Assembly: GCA_013396655.1 (NCBI GenBank)
Contig: WBMV01004987.1
Location: forward strand, 248,376-312,375
Length of the DNA: 64,000 nt
Direction: 5' to 3'
Source: Campylorhamphus procurvoides
Taxonomy: Eukaryota > Chordata > Aves > Passeriformes > Dendrocolaptidae
Shown here: positions 39,345 through 51,635 of the stretch, piece by piece
Numbering within the stretch: position 1 is the first letter of the stretch
How the letters are laid out: every line of letters starts with the position of its first letter
Program-made: the position numbers and the translations under genes
Notes under the pieces: model-generated
Database searches by the model: none
Told to the model about the DNA's origin: nothing
The model's input: the letters and a program-made list of their open reading frames with translations, nothing else

Positions 39345-39730
39345 ACCATGGCAAACCGGGGGTCGTGCTGGCGGCGCCCCCACCTTGCAAAGCCCGTCTG
39401 TGTGTGCAGCTCCTGCATCCTCCTGCGCTCTCCTTGGCTGCAACCCGAGGAGCAATATCTCAGCAAACAGCTCTGACACATTTTAGACGTGCTCTGGTAC
39501 CTCTACGGAGGGTTGGTCGTAGCTCAAAATCAGCAGAAAAGCTTTTCAATGAACGTGCCGATAGAGATTCCCGCAGCGGAGCGGGCTGGGCTGGGCTGGG
39601 CTCTGCCTCCCAGCGAGAGGACGGAGCGCGGCCGTTCCCTTTCCCATGTGTGTTGTGGCCGGCAGCACTGGCGAATGGCAGCACCCACAGAAAGGGAGTG
39701 GTGCTGCTGTGCCACTTAAAAATAGGGGCG
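39345..39730. promoter_or_regulatory. CpG-rich block (small CpG island candidate)
   Basis: I count about 23 CpG dinucleotides in roughly 385 bases, against almost none in the flanking kilobases. Runs such as 'gctggcggcgccccc' and 'cggagcgcggccgttcc' and a short GGGCT repeat are inside. Unmethylated CpG clusters in birds usually mark promoters or enhancers, because CpG is lost elsewhere. Open frames of 136 codons forward and 132 codons reverse overlap it and are probably by-products of GC content. No TATA box or first exon can be assigned, and direction is unknown. Confidence 0.4.
39583..39602. repeat. (GGGCT)4 short tandem repeat
   Basis: Four perfect copies of GGGCT inside the CpG-rich block. 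Confidence 0.85.
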
Positions 39731-42700
39731 TTAGAAAATTAATTGAGGAGCACAGATGCCACTAAACCTTAAGATAAGGAACAGATATCTTTTAAACAAA
39801 ATTAATTTATCTTCTAGAGAAGAACCAGTCTTTAGTAGGTGTTTCATAAGCTTTTTTTTATGGAAAACCTAGCTTCAAATATTAGTCTGTCTTATCAATA
39901 TGTAGAACACTTACCTGTGGGTGCTGGATTTGGGTTTAACATCCTTTTTCCTTTCTTGTCCTTGCCACTTTTAGTAAGTGCAATTTTATCTTGAAATATC
40001 TTTTGCCAATGTCCCTCAGCTTGTAGGAATTGTGCTGGTTTCACCTCTACTGTTTTGTGGGACCTACTGCTCTGAGGCAATGACCAGCAAATGTTTTGGT
40101 TGCTTTTTCTGTGTTTTGTTGGTTTGGTTGGGGTTTTTTTGTGGATAATACAGGCCTGCCTGGGGGACCCTCCTTCATTCTCATGTAAGCTCAACATCAT
40201 CAGTCAAACACCTTATTGGCTAATGAAGTTACAGCCTGGATTTTGTCTGAAAACACTTTGGATCCACATCATGCGGTCTTGGAAAACAGTTTGAACAGTA
40301 TCTTTAGTAAGGGTTGGACTAGAACACTTAAAAAGTGTTTCCTTTTAAAATAACTGCTTTAAAGTTGTTTGATGTTAAACGTGCACTAAACAGAACACTT
40401 AATTTAGAATGATATAGGTGGTCTCCTGTGTGCTGACTTTTAATTGCAGTTCCTTCCTAACCATTTCTAAGTGAAATATGTGCTTCACTTGAAATTATGT
40501 GTGTACACCAGAAGTCTGTTTGCTGGTGAAACATGGCATACTGCATTCATGTATCGTTCTACAAATCATTTACAGCAATCTGCAGGCTTTATGAGTTAAA
40601 TATAGACTTAGTGCCCCATCTTGCTAGTCAGTATAGCCACTAACACAATCCATGGCAGAGGAGATAGGGTATGAAGTATTGCTGTCTGCTTTAAGGAAAA
40701 TAAATTCATGTGAGCATTCATCTATAAAAGGTGATATTTAAACCTAGTTTTATGGCCAAACTTGCAGGATGAATTACTGCTGAAAGAACTAGTTACATCC
40801 TAGGAATAAAAAAGGGTAATCATGACCCATGATGCAATAGTAGTGTGAAGCTCAGCTGGGAACACAGAGGATGATGCACTACATCATCTGGGATTACTTG
40901 TCCATCCGTCTCTATCAGCTGGACTCAGTGCGAGGAACTTTCCTGGTCTTAGAATGTTGCTTATCCATAATAGCAAATACAAATATTAATTTTTTTTACA
41001 GATAACATGATCTAATTTTGCTATAAAACCCTACTATCTGTAAACTGCCTCACTGATATTTCCTTGCAGTTTGAGAACATGTGGCCAGTGACCAGCCTGC
41101 TGTGGGGCTTATGTCAGAGAAGCAGTAATAGTACAGAGATCCTTTTATGGACCCAGGCATAGGCTTATTTCTCTTAAATAAATTAGCAAAAGTCCAACAG
41201 CATTTTTATTTTATCATGCAGCTATTAATAAATAAGTTCTGATGGCTTCACTCGTGGGCATAAAGTTTTTATATGCATGATGCATTTTGAAGTTATATAG
41301 ATGAGATTATGATCTATAGAATTTGGAAGAAAACATGAACAGAACCTAAGTAAGCCCTGTCTAATCCCGTCCCATCAATATGATGATGATCTGAAGGGGT
41401 GTTTTTCCAAAGCAAACACAGAGAGATGTTACAATATGTATGGAAGGAAGGCTGTAATCTGCAAATGCACACCTACAAACCTCACAGTTGTTGCAGTTGC
41501 CCATCATGGGGATCAGGCAATAATGACCTAAATGCTTAGCAGAGACTGGAAGAGTTTAACAAGCTGCAGACACGTGGCCAGAAAGTTATGCTATAAAACA
41601 GTCAAGAGGCTGAGTACTTGATGGTGAGTTTGAATCAGAAGGCAGTGAACAAGTTTTTTAACCCATGCACTAAGTTAGGAACACCCTTTAATGCTGAGTT
41701 ACTGAATGAACTCTATCTTAAATTACTTATCTTTATAGGATCTTTCAATTCTACCTCTACTGCCCCAGAAACCTGTCACACTGAGCACACCTCTATCTTT
41801 AGATAAAAAGGTTTTTTCAACTCAGCAAGTTGTGGTTGGTTGAGATAATGCAAAGTTTTGATGGCAGTAAAATAGCCTTAGCACAAACGAAAGAGACTTC
41901 TGCCAGGAATCTTCATCAAGTGTTAGTACCTGTCACAAATTTTCCCCCAAGTGCAATACTTTCAAGGAGACCACTTTAGAACTGGGAGGAGTTGGATGTA
42001 GGTTAAAGCAGAATTGTCTCTTCTCAGTGGGTCTGTCTAGAGATAAAAGATTGGAATCAGAAATCCACACTCTATGAACAGCTATCTTAAAACAGCTTTT
42101 CCTTAAGATAGTGGTAAAATGCTGCCAAGAACTATTTATCCTGGTGATCTGAGTGCTCTTAAATTAATTTCAAGAGCCATAGGGATCTGAAACATGGCAT
42201 GTGTTGTTACAGGTTTGAGGGGCAGATGAAACTCCTGTGATAAAGTCTAGTTCTTTTTTCTTTTGCCTGTTTGTGGGTTCTTAACAGTTTTCCGAAAACT
42301 TTCAGCCATCTCAAGAAGCTGACTCAAGATTCTGAAAATGCTGGCTCAGTCACTGCTCTCTGAGGTATTTAGTGCTTGAGAAGGGCAGAGGTGCCACAGG
42401 GGGTGAGTGCCCTCACCTTGGTAAGCCAGTCCCTCTGCCAGGGTCAGAGTCAGTATCTACTGATGACGTTCTGAGACTCCACTAAAAGTACTCTACCTTC
42501 TGATCAATAGTTTCAATCAATTTTAATTGCTGAAGAAGGCAGTTTGTAAGCCCAACTAGGAACCATATCTCAAGTCAATTTTAGAACTTTGGCATGAACA
42601 GAGGAATTTTAACCTGATGGTCTTTGAAAATGATAAAGGTAGATTTAATCGTTGCACAAATGTATTCGAACATCAAATTACAATCAATCATCAGTTCATG
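39731..42700. other. Unique non-coding sequence
   Basis: AT-rich, with no recognised gene or repeat apart from the candidate exon at 39915-40071. TAAT-rich sequence occurs at 41190-41330. Confidence 0.5.
39915..40071 (-). other. Candidate internal exon, unconfirmed
   Basis: On the reverse strand an acceptor-like 'gctggtcattgcctcag' is followed by 52 open codons and then a consensus donor CACAG|GTAAGTG. The peptide is lysine-rich and plausible (motifs KTVEVKPAQFLQ, GHWQKIFQDKIA, KSGKDKKGKR), and I do not recognise it. This is the best single exon-like segment in the window by signal quality. Even so, about a dozen GTAAGT sites occur on this strand, which is roughly the number expected by chance, and the upstream and downstream partners I tried were weak or broken by stops. 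Confidence 0.22.
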
Positions 42701-42706
42701 GAGTTT

Positions 42707-42746
42707 TATACTTGAGTATATTTCCATGGATATATGGAAGTATACT
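42707..42746. repeat. Nested inverted repeat
   Basis: Two overlapping palindromes share the block AGTATA. TATACT-TG-AGTATA lies at 42707-42720. A longer pair lies at 42715-42746, with 13-base arms (AGTATATTTCCAT and ATGGAAGTATACT, one mismatch) around a 6-base loop. It could form a hairpin or cruciform. No flanking duplication shows it to be a mobile element. Confidence 0.7.
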
Positions 42747-45026
42747 GAAGATGAATGCCTTCTACTGGCAAGTGCTTAGATCCATTACAATAGGAAAATA
42801 TCTTACAGATCAGTAAATTATATCTGTTATTAGTTCTTCTTCCTATCTGTGCCAAATAATCAATTGCCTTTTATGATTTAACCTTGGATGTGTAAGAATC
42901 CCCTGATAGAGTGCATGTACAAAGGGGAAAACAAAGCAGGAACTCGACATGGTAAATGCCTTGGTAGTTTTTGTGCAGTACATGATCACAGCCTGGCAGA
43001 AAACAGGAGCAATACAAGTGGAATTCCAAAAAGTCAGATTTATCAAAAGAAAATCCCTCTTTTATTTTTTTAATGTATGAATATATGCTAATATATATTT
43101 AATATTTATAGGGTGATGGAGAATTTTCAGGATATGAAGTTCCCATGTTATTGCATGGTCTGTATACTTTCAAAAGACTTAGTTTTTTTGAATAGTTTAT
43201 GCCACATATATAGAACCAAAAAAATCGAACCAAACTTATCTGTAAGAGCAGTTGCCTGCAATTTGTTCACCTCCATTTTCTGAGGTTGAAATCTAAACTG
43301 ACTAGTCATACATGTCCTGAGGAAGTAGAATTGCATCTTGCATCTCCCTGGGTTTATAGAGTTCAGAAAGTTGATTATATGTTTTCAATAGCAATTTTCC
43401 AGTCCAGTAGTTTATTGTATCAATTACGGGGTGCTGGGAGATGTGCACAAGTTCCTATTGCACAGATGTACAGATGATATGATATCCTAATATAGCCATT
43501 TCAGAACTATCTTGGGGTTTTTTCTTGCTTCATTTTTCTATTTTGCAGGCTTCTGTACCAAGCATCTGGGCTGTTATATCAGAGATGCTGATCATTAATT
43601 TGACTTTTCCTATACAAGCAATAAAGCAGTGAGCATACACAGTGTTAGGGTACTTAGAAGTCTACATTAAAGTGACGTGATACTCAGTGGTAGCAAATCT
43701 GGTAAATTATTTAAAACAGAAAGATAATCTAGAATTCTATGGAAATAGTTTTTCTCTGAGGCAAATCTATAAGGCTGTAGGGAAGGAAACCAAGTCAAGG
43801 TACTGAGATCTAAAATGGTAGAAAAGCAGAATATAGAAGCAAAGCACTTAAATCCTCTGATCCGATTCTCCACAGGAGCTGTGCAAAATGGCCTTAGCTC
43901 TAAAGAGTGCACATAATACCTACTCCAGCTCTTGCCATACACTGCAGCCCACAAAGCCACCTTCCAGAACTGGAACAAACCTAAATTTGGGGGGAAAAGA
44001 CCAAAAGGCAAACTATGTGTCACAGGAGGAGAACAACATAAAACCTTATGTTCTGCTCCCAAAATGGCTGGGGGGAAAGGTAATAAAACCACAGATGCTC
44101 CGAAGATTATGACTGTCCACCAAAGCAAAAGCCCCTTCTCTGAAGCATGAAGTGATTCAGTGGATATGTAAATAAAGTGCAGATGTGAAATAATGAAGAA
44201 CAATTATTTTTCTTTACAAAGGACACTCTGCACTCTGCTATTCATCAACCTGGACAGACAGGAAGCCTTAATTCTAAAGAAAGCAGGGAAAGAACTAGCA
44301 AAACAATTTCATGTCTTTGTGTCACCCTTAACTTCTTTTTCCATCAATTATCTACAAATAGACTGAATCTAAATCTTGCTGCTTGTTCTGCATAACTACC
44401 ATAAGATAACAAAGGAAAGTTCAGTCCTCAGACCTTTCTCATCTCAGATCCTGTAGCTTACTCTTTATCTTGATGAATCTTGTTTAACAACCCTCTCCCT
44501 TTAGCTCTTCAGAATGCTACACGTGTATAGCGAGTGATAATGAAAAGAAACATAGCGTTTGCTTCTGTAATGTATGCCATAATTTACATGAACTTGTCAT
44601 TATCTGAGCATAAAGGATATGTAGAAAAGTTTGTGCTGTTCTATCTGTCCTTTACTCAGTAATTAAGAGTGCACTGATACAGATGTATTGTAGACAGATA
44701 CTATCCAAGTCCTGATAAAGAACCAAAATTATTCATCTAATCTATCATCATGGCCATCTTGAATACTAACTAGAGCAGAATTGTCAAAAGACACTTCCCC
44801 TGCTCCCCTGCCAGGGAACATCTTTTCTGGCAGATACTGTCTTTCATATGGACTGTGAATCCCTCCTGCTTCAGTTTGCGTTTTTCTGGCCATGAAAAAT
44901 CACAGAAGTATAAATGTGTTCATCTTTTCTTCTTTCCGTTCTCTGTTGAATTTATTTTTATAGAAAAGTCTTTCATGACTTTGTTAACATGCTTTTCTTG
45001 GCAGTATAATTCTTAAAGCTGACTTC
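42747..45026. other. Unique non-coding sequence
   Basis: No recognised gene or repeat. It includes an unusually long stop-free reverse-strand frame (43667-44203, 178 codons), discussed under findings. Confidence 0.5.
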
Positions 45027-45048
45027 TTTTTTTTTTTTTTTTTTTTTT
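45027..45048. repeat. T22 homopolymer
   Basis: Twenty-two consecutive T residues, the longest homopolymer in the window. It could be a microsatellite, or the reverse-strand poly(A) tail of a retroposed sequence whose body would lie to the right. I see no recognisable body. Confidence 0.85.
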
Positions 45049-48000
45049 GAATATATACAATTCTGTCAGTCCTTCACTTCTGCCCACAGGGTAGAGAGTG
45101 GAAGACCTAATTCTGTTCTTGGCATTTAGAGTTGATTCCACTGACTTCAAAGGAGTTTATTCTTGCTTATACTGTGGCTATAATAGCACACTCAGGCTTT
45201 AGAATAGACAGTAATGTGGTGTTTTTACATAGCTTAAGTTAGTTCTGCTCTAGGATCTGTTCCCACTGACATTACACACCATGAGCATCTTGAGGGGAGA
45301 GAGTTTGACCCTGAACTGGGGAAATGATTCAAACTACCACAGCTACTTTATGGGAAATTTTATCACCCCCCTGGGTATGGAGCTTGTCATTTTGGAGCTG
45401 TGTGCTTTGTAACCTCAGCGAGACACCAACATTTATAAACTTGGCAAGCATTTCCAATATTTCTGCCAACCCTTCTTCACTATCGAGGGGGCAGGATCTG
45501 TTGCATATTTCAGCAGTACGGCCAAGTGATCTACTTGGGGTTCAATTAGTTGGTCTTAAATTCCTGTAGTCCTGCTCCAGTCCCTGGTGATAACTCAATT
45601 TTTAATACAGTGTTTTGTTTCTATATTAGATTTTAATAAATTAGTGCTCAAGTTGCAGTATTGATTTCAAAACTTCCTGATTCTCATGTATTTTGAATGC
45701 TTTGAAGGTAAAAGCTGAGGAATCAGCTGTTTGTAATTTGTCACATCTGGGACAATGTGAGTGACAATGCAATTGCCCAGGAATCAGGAATATTAAATGT
45801 AGCCAAAACTGAGGTCTCTGCTAAAGGTCACAGGTATACTGGACTAGGCCATCTCAGCAGAAAGACTGAGCATTTAACCATAGATAAAGAAGGTATTTCT
45901 TTGCTAAGTTCACTTCAGAGGTTTTCCAAAACTGTTACCTGAAATTTTTAGAGAGCACAGACTGAGGCAGATACCCAGGATGGAAAACTTGAGCCTACCA
46001 AAGTTACAAACTGCTTAACATTGTGTCACACACTGGGATGACTGAGGCTGCTTGAAGTCTGTGGAGCACTTCCACCTCTACCCAAAGTTAATGCAGACGT
46101 CATTCATGTTCTATAAATAAAAACTGCTGTCTTTACACATATATTTTTAATAGCATAGCTAAAAGTTTGAACAACTTCTGCTCTAGAAAACATATCATTT
46201 TAGGATGATGGTCCAAGATGTCAGATGTCAAATTTTGGGAGATGCTTTCCGATCAAAGCCATTTGGGTTCATTTGACAACAATTTGGGCAGTTCCCCTGG
46301 CAGCTTGAATGTCCCTCTAGGTCATTAGCATGGACAGGTTGCTAATAAGCTTTCAGGGCTGCTTTATTCTCCTGACACCATTTTTACCTTATTTTGTACT
46401 CTGAAGAACAAAGGCATTTTAGTTCTGCTTGTGTATAAGCCCTTGCATAAACTCATTGACGAGATTTCCTTGCAGCTCCTCTCCTTGATTGTAAAAGCAC
46501 GATTGCTCTTGTCGTGAGTTGTTTTCAGAATACTAAATATGTTTGGGATAACAAACACCTCTCAAAGTATCCTGAGATCTATTATTCTTTGAATTTGAAG
46601 AAACAAGACAGAACTTTTCATTTGTAATGGTGCATTCTTAGGGGGAAGCCTTTCGCAGTAACAATTCCTGCTAAAATGTGTAAACCCTCAATGCATGGTA
46701 TGCTGAGTTTCCTTTGACTAATGAATACACATCACACTACCTTTTATTCTATGAATGTCCATAATTTGGGTTTTGTTTTGTTCTATCACTTTCAGTCTTT
46801 TTATTTAACCTTATTTTTAAATCCATATGTGCTAAGTCAGGTCCTGGCAATGACGTAGTGGTGTCTTGACACCTTGTGAGAGCTTTAAGATGTAGAACAT
46901 GGTTCCAACCAACATCCCCCGTGGTTTAGAATAATGCTGTTCTGCCTGTGGTGCTTTACTGTAACACCTTTTTATGGTCTGAGCAATTCTTGTAAGGCTT
47001 TAAAAATACCAATCAAATATTAATGACAAAATTCCGACGTTGCCTTAAATAGATAAATCAATAAGACCAATGTTACAGTGCTCTGGAAAGGTTTCACTTC
47101 AGCAAAAGTGTGATTTTGATTTTCTTTTTTTCTGCAAACGACGGGGTGTGAGTGATGCCAGACATAACCCTGACAGGGAAAGGAGGGGCAGTGGCAGAAG
47201 GCCCTGAGAGGGAGGGTGGGCACTGCAGCACGGTGGGCACGGCTGGCACTTCCACACTGTCTCATCCTGCCCTGGGCACGGAGCAGCCACTGCAGCCTGT
47301 GGCTCATGTCAGTTCCCTATTTTCTTCCATCTGAACATCATCCTCTCTTTCATTGTAACTTACAGTGATAGTTTTACAAAGGCTTTAAGTTGCTGTTGGT
47401 GCCCCAAGGGGCTCAGGGTTCCACTGTCCCCTTCCTTTGAGCAGGCATGGGGTGACCTGGCCTGGTGGGCTCAACCCAGTTTATGCTAAGCAGGCCAGAA
47501 AATAAATTCATTTGATACATTGCTGGTGTGTATCGACAGTTCATGTGTACCTGTGAAAACTGGCTTTGATGGTAATTGGATCATTTCAAATTAAAGTTTT
47601 AAATAATTGTTAAAGCTGCTGCTCAGCTCTGTGCAAACAAAACACAGCATTGCTATTCCATGTTCAGTCGCTGTGTGAGGTATTCTCTGCTGGGCTCCTT
47701 CTAGGGAATGAATAAACCTCGATGAAAAATAATTTCTCATTTGCACAGGGGTGCTTCTTGGTCTAGTTAGGGCATGAATAATTATGTGTTCTGGAAGAAA
47801 TACCAGTAGGCAGTGCAGCTGGAAGCAGGAAAGGTCTGTGATGAGTGCTGGTTTGTGCATGGGAACCTGCACTGGGACATGTGCTTTATCTTTTACAGCC
47901 TCGCATTACTCTGTTTTTCCAGGCCAGAGAAAGAACCTGTTAAAAATATTCCTGATCAAGTGTTTTGTTTCATATTTTTTTTTTAGAAGATGCAATTTCT

Positions 48001-51000
48001 CAGATAACAGAATGGTCTAAAAAAAGTCTTTGTTTTTTTTCTTTTGTTTTTAATAACTTCAAGAAACTTTGTCAAACTATGCGTGATTTGTAATTTTAAG
48101 ATCTTACTATATATGTTGTGGCATAATGAACATTGTAAAGGGAGGGGGAAGAAACATCAGAATTAAGTATTTGGAGAGCTTTTATTTTATGAGGAAAGCA
48201 ATTTGAGGATCTTAATTTTGTAAAATTTTGATTTTATATTCCCAAGGTGGTCCATTTCAAAGTTTTCTGTGCAGGCTGTGACCAGCTCTAGCTCAGTTCT
48301 TGAGCCTTCATTTAAGCCATCTGGGATTCACAGAGGGAAGGGCTGTGTATAATCGCTATATGGGGAGCATTAGTCTTAGGAAACTGAGTTTCCTCTAAAG
48401 GGTTTCCACACTGTAAAATGTTTGGATTTGATTGTTAAACTTTTAGCAAGAGCTAGAAGGTGCAGTCCCTGTGTGGAGCTGCCAGAGTGAGTCTGTGCAC
48501 GTTGTGCTGTGCCATTTCTGTGCCAGAGGGTGTGGGTTCAGCTCCCTTCCCCTGCTCCAGGAGCTGCTTAGGGGGCCCTGCTTGGCAGCAGTTGTTGCCG
48601 TGTTTTTCTGAATTTCTGTGAGTTTGGGGGATGGCATTTAATCTTCAGTGCTTCCAGAGGAACATCAAGTGGCAAAAGCTGCTCTCAGAGCCAACATTTC
48701 TTCTTGCTATTTTCTTTTTCTTGCCTTGATTACAAGTCACTCGCCAGGAAAAGCAGGGGGTAACCTTGGCTGCAGTGCCTGTGGGTTGACAGTTCAGGAT
48801 CCAGACACAATGGACAGAGGCAAACAGCAGGACTCTGGCCCATGAAGGGATTTTTCTTGGAAGAATCCTATGGGATACAACCCATGTGTTTGAGCTGAGC
48901 TTTTGACACTGCCATGTCCAGTTAGGGAAGTGTGGAAATAGGAAGTCATTTTAGAAGACTTTGGTTAGAAAACTTTCAGTGCACTGATGACATTTGATTG
49001 GTAAATGAAGTAATTAAGAAAATGTATCTATTTGCTAGTTCTTCAGAGACTCAAGGTATGGATAAGTGACAAAGCTTTTAGTGTATTCAGATATTACTTT
49101 GAAATGCTGGCATTGCAAATCTCATTTGGCTGCCTTTATAATGACTTTATTTTTCATTATGGGAATTATGAAAAGGTTCTAAGGCATGCATCTATCAGGT
49201 CCTGAGTTCCAAGCAACTTGCAAGGAAAAAGGATATTTCTGGGCTCAGATAAAGGCACAGTCTTATTAGAGTTGTCTAGAAATAGCTTATCTGCTATTCT
49301 TAAGTACTGGCTGCAGAGAATGTAAAAATAATTGTCCTGCTGTTGAAGGTGTCCACGATCTAATCACCTGTTAGTAATTTATTAGGGATACCATATCTAT
49401 GTTAATCTGAGACTGTATCCTAAAAATGCTACTTTTCCAGAGAGATAAAGGAAGATCTATGACATGCTGGACAAACTTCCCCTTTATATCTTTAGTTGCT
49501 GTTGTAGTTCATGTGGGGGAAATCCTGGCAAACAGAGGGGGGAAAAGCTACCCACGGAGTACTGTGTTAGATCACGAACACTTGTCTCAGATGAGACAAA
49601 AAGAAGATTGTTTAGGATAAAAATGAGTTGGAACAAAACCACATAGTGCTTAAAGAAACTAAAGGTTGTGTCTTCTCGTTGCACTCCTGTCCCTCTTTGT
49701 AGGGTTGCACAGATTCTTCTCGAGACCTACATGGGTTTTGCTCAAGACTTGCACTGTGGTAGTGTTGGGTGCTCAGGGCTGTCGTGTGACATCTCCAAGG
49801 TTTCATTGCATTTGGCCTTGGCTTAGGTGGTTGGGTTTTTTTTTAAATGAGCTGTTGTTGCTTGACTTATTTAAGTAGTGGCAAAAAGCCTGAACTTTTC
49901 TGTGAACCCATCAAGAATACATACCTGGGGTACTGCCTGTTGACCATGGCATGGGGGAAAAGAAGTAAACCTTTACTAGTCTTCTGTTCCTGCTATCTTT
50001 GTCTGCAGAGTCTGTCACTGCTTTTGAAGCCATTGTCGTTGGTTTTCCTTTATTCTCCATTTCCTGGACAGTTAATTGTTTACATGCACAGAGAGATTCT
50101 CTCAGCCACCTTCCTTTTTCAGTGAAATGGAATGTCCAGTTCTATTATCTGCTCCAGGTTTGACCACAGATAATTATTGTTCAAGATCCTTTGGTTGATA
50201 TTGCTCATGTCTAATGCTGTGAAGACACCACTTTTGCTTGTGAAAATACTGAAATCTCCAAAGTTGATGCTTCTCTTTCTTTACTATTAGCTGGCTGGGG
50301 CAAACAGCAATTGTACTGCTAACTGTAATTTAAAGTTTGCACCAAAAGGTCCAATGTGCAGTAAAAACATTTGCTGCACATGTGTAGAAAAGTGGGTATA
50401 ACTGAGCATGTGTTTCAGGCAGGGAGAAAAATAAAAGTGCACATCTCTGAAGCTGCATTATTTGCTAATGCTTGATATGGTATGATTTTCCACATTCTGT
50501 AACATTACAGGCAATTCTCTGATCTCAGTGTGCTTCCTGGGACACTGCACAGAAGAGCTTCCATGCTTTTTATGTCTACAGTGCTTCAAGTAATAATAAT
50601 AATTTAAGGAAAAAAAATATATGTGTGGGTTTATGTATTGCAAACATGCATGTGAGAAACTTCATGTCTCCTCAATGTCCTTAGTGGGAATAATTATATG
50701 GGCTCCAGTCCTGATTGCATAGTGTTTGTACCCATAAAGATAATTATTCCTATGAGTCATCTCACTCTCATCGTTGATGCTAAACCATTCCAAGGTAGCT
50801 AATTAGGGGGAAAAAAGAGTTTGTCTTTGTATTCCCTGCACACAGAAGAACCTTTCTATGGATGTTTATTTTCCTTTGCATTTAGAGAAAAAATAGAACT
50901 TCTCAGGAAGCTGAATGTACATTGGATAATCTCAGGCTGATAGTTTGCTTCCAGCAGATTAGCACTGGAAATAATAGATGTTGCAGTGAAGAATGATGCC

Positions 51001-51465
51001 CTACTTCATGTGGTTTTGACTTCTATTCAGCTCCATAAAAGTGAAGGAATTATAGAATATTTTAGAGTATTGCAGCATTTTGTTTTTCAGCATCTTTTCC
51101 TGTTTTAGCAAACAGCAGATAATTCTGGGGTACTGCTGATTTTTAATTACTTTCATGGTCAGTGATGACTTGCTGGTGTTGCGAAGTAGAGGGTTATATT
51201 GCACGGTGGGGGTCATATATAGTAGAGATGAAAGTCTGAAGGAAAACTTCAAATTGTTTTGTCTCTTACCTGCTGGATTGCAATGTTGTCCCCTCTTCTT
51301 GTGAATAGGTTCAGCTGGGCTTGAAATCAGTCTTCTCCTATTCCAGTCACATTCATCTTTTCTCTAAGAAAGACCACTGGGATATATTGAAAAATGTATA
51401 TGATTTAACTAGGATTAACCTGGATAAACCATTTTTCTCATTGTGATTTACCACTGAGATTTTAC
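45049..51465. other. Unique non-coding sequence
   Basis: No recognised gene or repeat. The 47150-47310 and 48440-48640 parts are less AT-rich. A B-box-like 'ggttcagctcc' at 48535-48545 was considered and rejected as a tRNA or SINE. Confidence 0.5.
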
Positions 51466-51635
51466 CTGACGGTTTTATCTTGTAAGTTATGATGGCTGGT
51501 TCTGTACAGCCTGGGGTTTAATTCATTAATATGGTTTGAATGTCTATAACCTGTCCAGTGCTGGAGACTCAAGAATGTGATGGACAGAAATCTTTGCAAG
51601 TGCTTTGACAGTAAATACAGAGCCCTGGTATCCTC
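51466..51635 (-). other. Candidate internal exon, unconfirmed
   Basis: On the reverse strand 'agattgtttctgcttctaag' is a strong acceptor-like sequence. It is followed by 56 open codons and a donor-like GTCAG|GTAAAATC. A second acceptor-like 'cattcttgagtctccag' lies inside the segment. Peptide motifs include TRALYLLSKHLQRF and INELNPRLYR. No family recognised. Chance remains a good explanation. Confidence 0.17.

Noticed and set aside
42417..42481. 65-base reverse-strand exon-like segment with GTGAGG donor
   Set aside because: Only one frame is open and its phase does not match the better candidate at 39915-40071.
48480..48560. B-box-like 'ggttcagctcc', possible tRNA or tRNA-derived SINE
   Set aside because: No acceptable A box at the right distance and no cloverleaf pairing visible.
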